This document shows, piece by piece, positions 1 through 12,437 of a stretch of DNA of 64,000 bases (position 1 is the stretch's first letter; every line of letters begins with the position of its first letter). This DNA comes from Endocalyx cinctus (taxonomy: Eukaryota > Ascomycota > Sordariomycetes > Amphisphaeriales > Apiosporaceae). The DNA is taken from assembly GCA_001600455.1 (NCBI GenBank), contig BCKC01000002.1:1488001-1552000 (forward strand), read 5' to 3'. A model generated the notes under the pieces. That model was not told the origin of the DNA, did not search any database, and saw nothing but the letters and a program-made list of their open reading frames with translations. The position numbers were made by a program, and so were the translations under genes.

Positions 1-1947
1 CTTGAGTAATGTGGTGCTACTACCACCATCGTCATCAACAGGCAAGATGAGGCAGGCAGGTGACCTTATTACGTGGATGCTTGTTTGTTTGTTGGCGCTG
101 GTACTCTCTCACCAGTTAATTTTGATACGATAAGGTAGGTTAGGTTGTACGCGTGGGAACTGTCAGAATACAGTGTAAACATACATAATTGTCTTATTTC
201 ATTTGTTTATTTTCTTTTCTCTTATTTGTAAGGTAAGAGTGCACAAACTATTTCCCACCTACAGGAGGAAGCCGGGGAGCGGAACGGCGGGAAGATGGAT
301 GGACATCGTAATGTTAGGTTCATCGGCTAAGTATTGAAATACCAAAAAAAGAAACAAGCAACATAAGTGATCTGCGGAAGTAGTAATAGTTCCTTCTTTT
401 CTTCTTCCAGTATACGCTGTCCTGCATCATGTTGCTACCGAATTCCAGGATATCTGGTCTTAGTTAGGTAGCGTAGAACAAGCAAACAAACCCATCCAAC
501 CAACCAATCAACCACTTACCCGACTAGCCTTGGGGTACATTATCATTTTTTCTTTTTCTTTTTTCCTCTCGTTTGTAGTATACGTCAGATCGAGATGAGT
601 CCTCTCCAAGCCATGTGATCAAAACGTTCGTACGCCGTCGTTCAAAATCTCGTGGCCTTTTTATCTGCCAATGGGGAGACGAGACGAAATTGCTTTTTTT
701 TTCTTCTCTGTCCTTGTGTCTCCCTATAGGGGAACATGCCGTACGCAGGACATGACATGTCGATTTATTGGCCTACTTAAAAAGCTCGCAAACTCCAGAA
801 AAGAAAAAATAGATAAATAAATAAAATAAACTACTGCATTATGTAGTTATTCTAAGTCTCAGTTCCAACGAATCCCCGCCGAGTAAATCTCGGCGGCTGG
901 ACCGTTCCGTATCCCCCGGTTGACAGGCATCATGGGTTCATGTTCCAGGCTGACCTTATCAAGCAAACTTATTTCGACCGCAAATTACCTTTTTTGGAGG
1001 AAAGCAGGCTAGGCGTAGGAATAGGAAATAAGCTCTTACAGAACAGGGGACTGGAAATTCCGGTGGAGAGGGGGTTTATATTGTGCAAGATTTAATCGCT
1101 TTCTCGCTGTTTTTTTCTGCATCTTGGCGCGGTATTAGAGGGATCCAACGAAAGCACGTTCAAGATATCGTTCCGTTTGATCCGTCTGCTTCGAGGTGGT
1201 CAGCTGGCTGGGCCGGGCTAGGCCGAACATGCATGCATGTGATGAAGGAAGCATATCTTCGATGCACTGTCGTACCGATCCTTTCAAAGGTGCAGGTAGA
1301 GGGTACGGGTAGCATTGGGTTTCGGTTCCACATCTCGTATTGTATTCCAATCTTGGTTGTTAATACGCGAGGTGTTCTTGTCTTTAGAATAAGTGCCCAA
1401 GCGCCGCAGGGCGTATTGTCTATTCCATGTGGCAAAAAAAAAAGGAGAAAAACATTATGGTTAGGCATCAAGTGTACATGTCACGGGAGCCATCTGGCCC
1501 CTGTTATGATATTCGCGTCTGACACATTCGTTTGGTTATGCTCCCTCATCCCCTTTCCCGAGATACCCGTCCTTTCTTGTTCCTATTTGCCGCGACGTGC
1601 GTGTCTATCAATCCGGCTTGTTGTGGAGGCCTTCCACCTCTAGCAAAATTGGTTTTTTCATGAGTTATCTAACCACGAAATTTTCGACGAATATAGTTGA
1701 TATATTGATATACAGATAGAAAAGCGAAGATATTCAATGGAGCACTATATCTTCAAATTATACTACCCAGACGAGAGACGTAACGTGTCATTCAATCAAT
1801 ATATCATATCATAGATCGAATACTTCAAAGATACAAAGGGCTAACGAAGCTAGGTATAAAATCTATCAATGTATCCAAATATTGTTACAAGCATTAGAGA
1901 CACGGAATCTATCTTTTTCTTGTTCTTCTCCGAGACCGGGAGATTGT
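1..1947. other. Intergenic, no gene seen
   Basis: AT-rich spacer with short A/T runs. An open frame of 186 codons (1083-1643) has no recognisable domain, low-complexity composition and no splice logic, so I do not call it. The right part, next to 1948, is the 3' flank of the minus-strand PDX1 gene. Confidence 0.6.
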
Positions 1948-3311
1948 TTATAGAATAAGTTTTCTGGGCTCATTCTCAAGCATGACCTTCACCCTCTGTA
2001 GGAAAACCTTAGCGCGCTTTTCTTCGGCCTTCGATACTGTGAGGCTGAAGATATTGACATCGTCGGGAAGAACAGGTGCGGGTGATAATTTTGGCTTCGG
2101 GGAGGCTTTCTTGGGCGATTTAGCGAGAATGTCAAAGATGTCCACCTTAGCCTTAGGCTTGGGTGCTACGCCGGTGGGAGAAAGCATGGATGGCGTAGTG
2201 ATCGAGGGTATGTAGTGACCATTGGAGCTTTTGGGTGCGGTTTTTTCGAGACCCAAGACTTGGTTGAATAGCTCGTTGGCGCTGGGTTTGTAGTTTGAGG
2301 GGAGAGGTAGTGCGTCATTTGCAAGTACGCCGGCTTCCGCGAGAAACTCGGGTATAGTAATAAAAGTGTCAAGTTCCTTGTAAATCTTCTTCTGCACTTT
2401 TTTGACTGCGGCGAGGGATATAGGTACGGATACAATGATATTTTTCACAACCGGGGCTGCTGGCGCAACTGACTTCTCCTTGGCAGCCTTCGGCGCCTCC
2501 TTGGGGGCGGCAATCTTAATATTGGACAGGTCAAGGTGTGAGTTATGCACAAATCTTTCCATGATTTCTTCGGGGCGAGAGGCAGGTACGGTGCCGAGAT
2601 AAGCCAGAACGTCACCCTTCAGTAGCCGTCCCGCGGGACCCGTAGGGGTCATTTCACTTATGGCCGACTCGTCGAGCTTGTTCTCCTTGATCAGGTGCGC
2701 GACAGATGGGTAAAGAGGGTATTTCTGAGGGGCGGCCTTCTGTCCCGATTTCCTAGGTTGCTTCTGCGCACCTGCTTCAGCCGGTTTCGGTGCTTGCTTT
2801 GGCGCGGCTTCCTCTTTTTTAGCCTCTTTCGGTGCGGACTTTTGTTCGTCGGCGGGAAGTTCCAATTGGCTAATGTCGTCGCCGGGTTCGGCAAGGACAC
2901 CGATGCGAGTGCCGACCTGTATACTCTTGCTACCGTCGCCCTGGACGATCTTCATGAGAATGCCGTCATCTTGGGCCTCGACGTCCATGGACGCCTTATC
3001 CGTCTCGATCTCGAGTAAAACGTCTCCGGCAGAGAAGGAATCGCCCTCTTTAACTTTCCACGAGGCAATATTTCCTTCCGTCATAGTCGGCGACAAAGCT
3101 GGCATAGTGAAATTCTGAGCGGCGAGCGAAGCGGCCGACGTGCGAAAACCTATTTTTGTTTGAGATTCCTTCCAGTCAGCATTTATATTATTGATATCTG
3201 TCCGATGGAGAAGCTCGCAAATAACTACAAACCTCGATTTCCGACATCGTGAGTAATTCGCCGGCTAACCAATCGTGCAGAAGCACGAACTGCCGTCGAA
3301 AGCGATGCCAT
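1948..3311 (-). CDS. PDX1: Pyruvate dehydrogenase complex protein X (E3-binding protein), mitochondrial
   Basis: Two exons on the minus strand: 3311-3233 and 3149-1948, with an 83-bp GT-AG intron; 426 aa. The first exon gives an Arg/Ser/Ala-rich N-terminus typical of a mitochondrial presequence. Residues about 42-120 are a lipoyl domain with the lipoyl-lysine motif ETDKASMDVE. An Ala/Lys/Pro linker follows, then a peripheral-subunit-binding domain (about residues 170-207, YPSVAHLIKEN through TPTGPAGRLLKGDVLAYLG). The C-terminal half lacks the acyltransferase catalytic motif (HxxxDG) of E2, as expected for protein X, which tethers dihydrolipoamide dehydrogenase (E3) to the E2 core in the matrix. 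The length is close to yeast Pdx1 (about 410 aa). The start was chosen because it supplies the presequence and keeps frame across the intron. It could only be confused with E2 (LAT1), which the missing catalytic domain argues against. Confidence 0.9.
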
Positions 3312-3742
3312 TGTCTGCCGAGAGAAAATGTTGAAGCTGGATGAGCTCTTTTTTTTCTATTAGATTACGCTTTTTTTTCTTGGGATCGGAGTTTACGATT
3401 TTAAGTAAGTTCAAATGTTGTTGGGGATTCTCCGGTATCTGCCGACATGCACTTATCCTATACGTTGAATGAGACTAATCCTTTTTAATAAAAAAGAGCT
3501 CTTATTTGCATATTGAAGCTAAGTACTATTCCTAGCTCTATCGATAAGCCATTAACCGTGATAAGACAAAATACTACTCTAATATTTTTAAGCTTATAAT
3601 AGACCACTAACAAAAAGAGAAGTTATCGCATTCAGACGCACAAATGCAGCTGAGTGCTGTACTTGAAAATCCTTGTATTTTTCTTTTTGTTTTCATTTAG
3701 CCATGTAATTTGACTAGAATCTGCCCAGTTTCTTTATTTCAT
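3312..3742. promoter_or_regulatory. Shared divergent promoter region PDX1 / TMEM223-like gene
   Basis: A 431-bp AT-rich interval separates the start codons of two divergently transcribed genes whose products both appear mitochondrial. Several pyrimidine runs lie just upstream of each start. No specific factor site can be assigned by eye. Confidence 0.5.
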
Positions 3743-4723
3743 ATGGCTTCTTTCATAATCAAGACTCAAGGGGGTCTACGTCCCAGCTTCCTTTTACATA
3801 GACACGCCTTCGCTGTGCCCCGCCAATTACCCTGCTTCATCGTCGCAAATCAACGATTGCGAAACGAATATCCCTCTAGCGGCAGGCCGTTCTCCTCGTC
3901 CATAATTCGGCAAGATGTCGTTAGGAGATCTCAAGCTACAGACGATGCGCGTAAGAGCGCTAGCGGTACCGCGGCGGCGGTACAAGTAACTCGATCATAC
4001 CCTCAAGAGCTCGCATCGAGAATGTCTCCCACTACGTTGTACGAGTATACGCCGGCGAAGGGTTTTCTGATATCCAGCTATGCCACCGGTCTCACGCACA
4101 TGTTAGGCGCTGCTTTAAATGCATGGTTCAACGTATACCAGCTCCCCGCCGAGCAGCCCCAATGGATCGTGTACCTGTTTGGTACGGTTACCGTTGCCAT
4201 GGCCATCATGGGCACGTACTTCGCCCTCGTACCCTCCGGCATCATCCGAAGCATCAAGGTCCTGCCGTCGAGATCGAACGTACCTGGCGCGAAGGCCCCG
4301 ACGCCGTCTTCGCCGCTCCAGCCTATCATGCTCGAGGTTGCCGTCACCCGTAGCGTGCCGTTGCCCTTCGTGCCCCCGAAGATCATCAAGACGACGCCGG
4401 AGAACGTGGTGATGAAGACGCGCCTGTACCACCCCCCGAAGTACGCGTCGCCCGCCGAGAAGCTCGAGGCGGAGAAGATGGAGGCGGAACGGCTCAAGGC
4501 CAAACGTGAATACGAGATGAACCATCTCATGACGGCGCCGTTCCGTGATATGAAGCAGGTCTTTTCGACCCTCTTCTACAGCATACGTCGCGGTATACTT
4601 GGAGGTGGTTTCGCGCCGATCAGTGTCGATAAGGCACGCTACAAGCTTGATATCACAACCGCGTGGGCACTGGATGGCGGCAGAGCGTTGGATAGGATTG
4701 TGAAGATTGATGAAAAGAAATGA
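3743..4723 (+). CDS. Mitochondrial inner-membrane protein, Mrx15/TMEM223-like
   Basis: Single exon; 326 aa from the ATG at 3743, the first in-frame ATG (an ATG at 3703 is followed at once by a stop). The N-terminal ~65 residues are rich in Arg, Ser and hydrophobics and end in a GRPFSSSIIRQD-like stretch, which looks like a presequence. Two hydrophobic segments follow (around residues 115-134 and 143-164), separated by a short loop. A short beta-like region then begins with SGIIRSIKVLPS, reminiscent of the TMEM223/Mrx15 family, in which Mrx15 binds mitoribosomes and helps insert membrane proteins. Residues about 235-260 are a charged Glu/Lys/Ala helix. Family assignment rests on topology and this motif only. 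The divergent neighbour is mitochondrial PDX1. An uncharacterised mitochondrial membrane protein is the fallback call. Confidence 0.6.
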   Translation: MASFIIKTQGGLRPSFLLHRHAFAVPRQLPCFIVANQRLRNEYPSSGRPFSSSIIRQDVVRRSQATDDARKSASGTAAAVQVTRSYPQELASRMSPTTLYEYTPAKGFLISSYATGLTHMLGAALNAWFNVYQLPAEQPQWIVYLFGTVTVAMAIMGTYFALVPSGIIRSIKVLPSRSNVPGAKAPTPSSPLQPIMLEVAVTRSVPLPFVPPKIIKTTPENVVMKTRLYHPPKYASPAEKLEAEKMEAERLKAKREYEMNHLMTAPFRDMKQVFSTLFYSIRRGILGGGFAPISVDKARYKLDITTAWALDGGRALDRIVKIDEKK

Positions 4724-7700
4724 GGATTTAAGACTCTATAAGACGAAGATAGTGACAGGAGAGTCCAAATTATGAGGCGCTGCGGTAAGACCTGAGAATG
4801 AAATGCATATGATTTATTATTAGATCATACCTAACGTGAGGAATGAACAGCAGTGTTATTCCCTTGTACATCATTTGATAGAACACCATCACTGGCAAAG
4901 ATCAGTAAGATATAAACAAAATGTAGATATACACTCGTCGATAAGCGAAGATGAAAACCCCTCTCAAAATAACGGAAATTATGTATACAATCTTATGTGT
5001 TTAGTGTCTGGTATCGCTAGAGATTCTAGTCAATTAATGAAGATGATAGGTAAAAATATCAGGGAAGAAACAAACATCCAGGGCGACATTGTTATCGCGA
5101 TCTTCTATTCTATTTCTAAGGTATATTCCTCCCTGTCAGTGACAGGTTTACAGCTCAAGTTAGTCGAAGGAACAAATCTGAATGATTATAACCTTACTGA
5201 CTCTTACTAGCACCGAGATATCTTATACCCAAGTACGAATATGAGTACGGGCTATATGTATATGCCACGAGTACTGATTCAGGTCTTACATCCTGGGGCA
5301 TCGTAATATATAATTCATCACAGCGCGAGTAAGTGGTTGTAGTTACGAACTATTCAAATCCTAGTCAACAAAATAGGGGTTAACGCAGAAACAATGTAAT
5401 TCTAGAGGATACTTCTCATTCTCCTCTCTGAGTGAACTATGTGTATTGCATGGATATCCTGTCAGTCAGCTTCAAGCGAGCTTCCAAAGTTCATAACCGA
5501 GCCTTCACTTCCGCAGCTCGCTATTTAAGGCATGATGATCATTTTAACTCAGTCGCTATCACAGATGTAGGCGTCTACACTTGCCGCGGAAAAAAATAGC
5601 TACGAGTGGGATCGTCATATGGTGAAGTGCCACCATATCATATGAAGGAACGATCAACATGATAGACGATAATTGATTGTGGGGAAATAAAGATGAAGGA
5701 GACCGTAGGACAACAGAGCTTTAGCTGATGGTTATGACACTCACCTGTCATGTTCAGACCCAGGAACACGAAAGCGAAGCACGTGAGAGATGGTACCAAA
5801 TTCATGACACCCCCAATTTCTAACTAGATCCAGCAGACACAAACCTTTGGTCCTTCCGTCTTCTTTTCTTGACCGAGCTTCATCAGACTATCAGATTCGG
5901 CGGGCAAGGTACCAAACATTGTAGAAGATATGTGCCGAAATACCCGGCCGCTCTCCATCTCCTCAAAAGTTTTCCTATAACTTCTGCATGAGGATGGCCT
6001 CTCTAGAAATAAGGCGTAATCGGCCGATTCGACAAGAGCTGATCACGAGTTTATCGACATCAGGTTTTTTAGATATGCAGGACGCACATATCACAGTACT
6101 ACATCGCGATCCCAAACCGAGAATAGTCTTCTCCCCGCGTAGATGGCCTCATTTAGCGCGGCACCACGGCGGGCGGTCAGGAAAAACTTTGATCAGAAAA
6201 TTTCTCCTCGTTGGTCTTTCTCTCTTATCAGCCGCATATGAGCTGAGGCTGACTGACCGCCGTGATAACATCTAGTGGTGTTTGGCGCGTACCAAAAGGA
6301 GTACGGGCCCCTTGTGGGCCGGTTCATCACACAGATGCCCCGTTCGGAAAAAAACGCGACAAGGAAGAAAAAAAAGTAGTAGGTAACGTGACATTGGCAA
6401 CGTGAAGAGGGAAGCGGGGGCGGGGTGGGAAAGAGGTATACTAGATGAGACATTTATCGTGTCTGAGGTTTGTGAGATGCGATCTCTTATCTCACCGCCG
6501 ATGTACAAAAAAGCATCGACGCGTTAAGGATCGCTGGGGCTGAGTAGTATTATACAGAATGTGGGCCTCTCCGCAAAGAGACTGGACAAGAAAAAAAAAT
6601 TACCCCTCCCCCCACCATGAAAAACCAGGAAAGTGATAGAGGGGGAAGAGTGAGAGGGAAGTCTATAGGATGGAAGCAAGAACGCAAGGCTGTATCCACG
6701 ATTTGGAGGGGAGAAGCGGTCAAACAGCCTCATCTTTCAGAAGAATTAAGACGAATCATATCTGTTGTTCATGTCTTGTCTGTAACAAGTTTGGTGGAGA
6801 GAATTAGGGAGGGGTGCTACTGTGGGCTAGACACTAGGTCGGAATAAAAATAATCACGAATGCATGCCGGTACTTTTACTAGTTAGTAAATTCATGAATA
6901 TGACGTAGGTCTCACAGGTTTTAGTTCTTTATTTACGGACATTTCGAGCATTTGGTGACATTTGAAAGAGACGAAGGGAGACAAAAAGAACTCATTAAGG
7001 AAGAACTCTCCCTGACTAAGTACGTGTCACATTTCGCGTTACGGGGATGGCGCCTGTTCAAGAGGCCTGGAAAGGATAAGCGCATCAATTAGGCCCGACG
7101 TAGCGTAGGAACTTACTACTTTCCTTGATTCCAATTTTTTGTTCTATCACCTTCCGCCCGCTTCAGGGAAACCCTTTTCTTGAGAGAAAAAAAAAACAAG
7201 GATCACGTCGGAATTACCGTCGTCCGACCCTGCACATCATAAACAAAAGCAGATTCATTGAGATGAACCTAAGATTTCACGCAAGGAGGGATAATAAAAA
7301 AAGGGGGGGATGAGAAAGGAGCTAGTAGTGTATATCAACAACTTGTGAACTTGTCGGTCCGACACGGACGCTCTCTGCTGATGGGTTCCTGGACAACGGT
7401 AGGCGTTAGATCAAGCAGAACTAGCTATGAGAGCACAACCGTCTACTAAAGTTCGGAGATCTGATTAAAAGACGGTGGATAGGAGGTTATTGACCTTGTT
7501 GGGATCAGACGAAAATACTTGACAGCGGTGCTAAACCCCAACAGTTCGACCGTCCTATCTCACCGCAAAGTTAGGTAGGCGCTTAAGCAGTTAAGCATTA
7601 TATCCCGTAATTTTAATTAATCAACGGACGCGATAATAATGACCGGGACACCCTTAGATGATGAGAGCACAAAAAAAAAAAAAATTCATATCCCGAGATT

Positions 7701-10700
7701 TTCTTGCTAACCACCATGCATAAAATTATGATACCCGTCCCCTTTAGAGGCATCGCCATAGGTAACGGAAGCGCCGAGGGTTCCCTGGCTTCCATCCAGA
7801 AGACAGGGCCCTTAAGTGACCGCCTAAGTGGCGGAAGCCAACTCAATATAATCCGTTCCGTACCTTGAAGCTCAACCCCAAACCACTAATGGAAGGCTGA
7901 TGATTGGTTCCGGTAAGTGATATAGTTGAAGCGGTATAGATACTGACCAGCCTTCACTAGGAGAAACGGTAGTAGAAGCCGTCCTATAGGTATCGTATGG
8001 TAACTATAATCATAAATTGATATTTTCCGGGATATGGACTGGACACAGCGTGTCTAAAGGTGATGTACATGGGGTGTACCTGGCGTTATGTTATCACCTG
8101 TCAAGTACCGCAGACCAGTCCCCGAAGCGTGATGTTTTTTTTTTTTAGAGTAGATGTCCCGTGCTTCTTAAATATAACTTACTGTGTACAAGGTAACTTG
8201 GCGACAGTGGAAGGCTTTTTTGCTTTCCGGAGCAAGCAAAGCCAGATATGTAATAATATTGTGTCTATATTGCATCGTTCAAAGTGATTAGGTGCATCGC
8301 AATTGTACCCATGGTAAGTCCAAAAGTTGTGCATGGGCCATAAACGAAAGCGACACAATGCGCAGGCGAGATTCAAGTACAACACTTTGTTTTGACCGTA
8401 AACTTGAGAGTGTCTTTATACTCACGTGTCATTATAAACTATAACGATATCTCGATGAAGTTGACACGAGGCTCTCCCGCCCGTGGTCAGCCGTGCAGAA
8501 TGACGATCATTCCCTATTGGATGATCTGTAATTCCGGAGGTTTTACACTATTATTACTTTATTCCCCACGCGATTAAACTTATGACTGAACCATATTTCT
8601 GCGTCGCGAGTGTACCCCCTTGTTTTCGTTTCGACCCCTCATTCTGTAAGATGTCTATCAGTCTTGGTTCAAAGGCTTTCCTCATTCGTCATTAGCCGGT
8701 AATATGCAGTATGCAAGTAACTCCATGCGCGGTGGGTGTCGTACAATACCAACAGTTATTTAAAAAAAAAAAAAAGAAAAAAAAAATGATGAAGAAAGCG
8801 TATCATTATCATTCGGCTTGCGTTAGTAATTAGTGGATATGCCCACATCGGCTTTTGTGGGTAGCACTGAAGCAGTTAAGTGCAGCATCTTCCTTCATGT
8901 AGGCGTCGACAGCGTATCCAATGATAACCCCAGTGAAGGGAAAAGTATTCCTCCTTCTGCCGACCGACCCTTTACTACTTACTACTACCTACTACCTACT
9001 TTCCTATCATTGAACGGTTTCCCCCCGCTCACCGCTAGAGAGTAAAAGGTGACAGAAGACGGACGATGGATCTAGCCTTCTAAACCATACTAGGAAATGG
9101 CGTATTCGGCAACCAACAGAAACTCGGATCGTCTGGAGATCAGAGAAGGATGTGCTTCATACTACACACCATAATGCGCGACGAAAAGGATAATGCCACC
9201 TTGATCTGCAGTTGTTGAAATTTTTGTCTTCTTTCTTATTGTTATCTAGTTTATACTTGCTCATTCACCTTAAGGAATGCGTGATAATTAAATTAAACGA
9301 AGCGGTGAGAGTGAGAAATGTAGAGGGAGAGAAAAATTTTTGATAGAATAGAAAAAACTGAGTTGAGTTGTGAGAATCAGCTTTGTTAGAGATATAAATT
9401 CGTCTGAACATTACGATGCAGTTACAAATTTGTAACAAATGAGGAGGCTTGTGAAGATCCTACAGAATATCATATTCGTAATAGCCGCAGATAGCGATAA
9501 GCAGCACGCACAAACCAGAAAAAAAAAACGGATCTTAGGTATATACTTGTCATACTATTGAAAATCATAGACAACATTCGATAATATATACTTGTATATA
9601 TATATACTAATCGTATATATCGACAATTGCTATTACACCTTTCACTGTCGCATCGTGAGAGTCTCTGGCGTATACGTTAAGTATCAAGGTCTACTGTCTA
9701 CTAGAAGTTGGTTTCGTGGCGCTGTTATCCCGACTTGCTTTTGACACTAGAGATATCTGGTCTGAGATCTAAAAAATATATCCCACCAGATTTGTGACAT
9801 GGGTGTGAATAGTTTTTCTCTTTTTCTCTTTAAGGTGTGGGAGGCTAATGCACGAGATTCGTACTACAATGGAGAGGTTGCCATTTCGAGCATTCCGATA
9901 TGCCTGCAACTTTGTAAAGGAGTGTAGTTCTATCCAATCAGGGGGTTTATCTCTTCCATACTTTTTATCTTAGCCGATATGTTTTCACATATTATGCGGA
10001 GAGCTGGAGAACAGAGCGTCGCAACACCATCTTTCACACAAATACTTTACTTTTAAGCTGCATGTTCTATGTAATCCGCATTACTACTGTCACTAGAGTT
10101 TTTAAAAAAGAATATTAGGCTACCTAAGCATATATCCATTCAAGATTTACTCCCCTACGTCATAATTAGAAAGGTAAAGAAATTCTAGAATCTGTAATAA
10201 GAAGTAATAATTTAATGACAGATTTGACATTTTTTAGCTTGATCTCGTGGAGCCCAACCTCGAGTAGATCATAAGAAACGGTTCACATGAGAACCATGAA
10301 CACGAAGAAAACATGTTCTTCGAATCTGACCATTTTAGTATCAGCAGATCCGACGCAAGATGAATGTCGGTAATGTATATAGTACCCTACTATAAGTAGT
10401 ACAAAATATCATATTCCTCATATAAATCTACCATAAGCCGTGTAGAAGTACGGTCAGAAGCGGTGTGACTATTTTAACGTCGACCAAAAATATCCCATTA
10501 GCGCTTCCTGTCCTTAGGGTAGTGTATCCTAGATACAAGGAGATACAGGAGATGGCTCCAAGATTACCGAGCTATGCAGTGCATTGTGCATAGTTAAAAA
10601 GAAGTCAACCTATCATGACCCAGGCAAATTTTATACACTATGTATGTATGTATGTACGCACGTACTCTAGAACGTCCCCTAAACGTAAAAAATAAAAAAG

Positions 10701-12406
10701 ACAACCATCTTTCTCAATCTTTTACCGGGAATAGATGTTTTAGTCCAAGCGTCTCGGAAAAAGCCATGCATTTGGGTATAGCATTGCGATGTACCAAGCG
10801 TACCAAACATGGGGGTTCCAGATTTACTACCGTAGCGTAGGTAGAGGAGCCAAGTCCTTTCGACTGATGCAAATCACGCAAATTATCCGGGTAACATTAA
10901 GACTGATAGAATCATTTTTTTCCTTCTTCTTTTTGTTACCGAGTAAGGGTTAAAACAAACACGGTGAACGACAGTGTTCATCCACGACTATCTTGGTAAT
11001 TTCCCCTCGACCTAGCGGCGTCAACGCGTAGAAGATCTCTTGTCACTCTGTGTCATCACTGCCATTTTCATTCGATACATAGCGCAACATCAACCTTGGC
11101 GCATTCGCCGCCTCGTGGATCTTAACTTTATGGCGTAAAAAATCCCCATTGCCTCAGAGCCTATCAGGGTTCTCTACTTCTGCGAGTACTCCAGCATTCG
11201 AAATTCTGAAACGGATCTGAATTTTGACTGATCATCGCCAAAAATGTTGTCCAGCCATACGGGTATGGTGGGGTTGCTGAAAGGGAATAAAAAAAAAAGC
11301 ACCTCACACAGCAGCACGAAGGTGAGGGGAACCTGAGGCAAGATGACAGACATTGCGCAAGAAACAAGTCTGTGGTGGGATGGGCGGTGGAGATTCCAAT
11401 CAAGGGCCATCGCGGTTAAGTCTATGTGGAACCATGACATAATTGCGTCCAACTTTGTATAAAGCAAATTACGCCAATGTGGAATTTCAGAAGTAAGAAC
11501 TGCTGTATTAGGCGACAAATAGAATTTATTACGAACATACAAATTACGCATATGTTGTGACCATCAGAAGAAGATCACACCATCCAACCAACTTAAAAGT
11601 CAATCATTCGAAACAATGATATTTGATTCGACGGTATTTTTTGGTATTGGCGGCTCCGAGAACAAGCGGTGTCGCGTATGGAAGAAAAAGCAAAAAGTAA
11701 GCTGAAGGATGGGAATTTTTCTTTCCCCTTTCCCTTTCCCTCTGAATTGAGAGCGGTGATAGAAGAAAGGGAAAAAAAAAAATAATCGTAGTGTAACTCT
11801 GGTAAGGTGATTGGTAATGAGATGTGCGATCGGCACGATGGGAATGAAGGAAAAGGAACCCTTGACTGGACCCTGAATACGTCAACCTCCAATAGAAGGC
11901 TTCTTCGGGGCCGATCAGTCGGCCCGCCAATCTTTTGTGTACATGGAAGGTAAATAAATAAATTCTGAACTGCAGTGTTTTCATGCATTAAATGATGGCG
12001 CTTCTAGTTCATATGTAGTCTCAGCTTAAGGCTTAAACTAAGCTAATAGCATAACGCGAGAGTATGGGATTTTGCATTTGACGATGGTAGTTTTTAATTT
12101 TAAGATTTTGTATGTAATTCGGTAATTTGCGAAGAATAGAAGAAAAATCGAAAAGGAAGTTTCTCAAGACTATTTATTTCATTTTCAATTGTTTATAAAC
12201 AAATCGAAGAGAAAAAGACACAGAAAAAAATAATAATAATAAACAAACAAACCGCTAATAAATAATAGTAACTGATTAATTACTATTGATGCATCACTAT
12301 TAATACAGATGATAATATTATTGTGTAAGTAGAAAGGATGGGATGTACCTAATTAATGAGTATATGTAATACAGCGGGCTGAGCGGGTAGGTTAGTTGAT
12401 GTTATC

Positions 12407-12437
<31 letters not shown>

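Noticed and set aside
1083..1643. 186-codon plus-strand frame
   Set aside because: Starts from a non-ATG codon, has no domain, overlaps low-complexity DNA and has open frames on the other strand as well.
4836..5210. 124-codon plus-strand frame after the TMEM223-like gene
   Set aside because: AT-rich with Asn/Ser/Ile-biased composition and no ATG in good context; no similarity recognised.
5745..5958. Minus-strand frame with MESGRVFRHISS, one TAG, then a hydrophobic stretch VPSLTCFAFVFLGLNMT
   Set aside because: It looks like an exon of a membrane protein, but the possible intron is only about 21-25 bp and no later transporter segment is recognisable. It could be a relic or chance.
6165..6263. 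Imperfect inverted repeat CACGGCGG...TCAG / CTGACCGCCGTG about 80 bp apart, possible tiny MITE
   Set aside because: Arms are short and differ by a 4-nt insertion, and no target-site duplication is visible.
10970..11130. Minus-strand open stretch of about 50 codons around HEAANAPRLMLRYV with one stop
   Set aside because: Length is within chance expectation and no domain is recognised.
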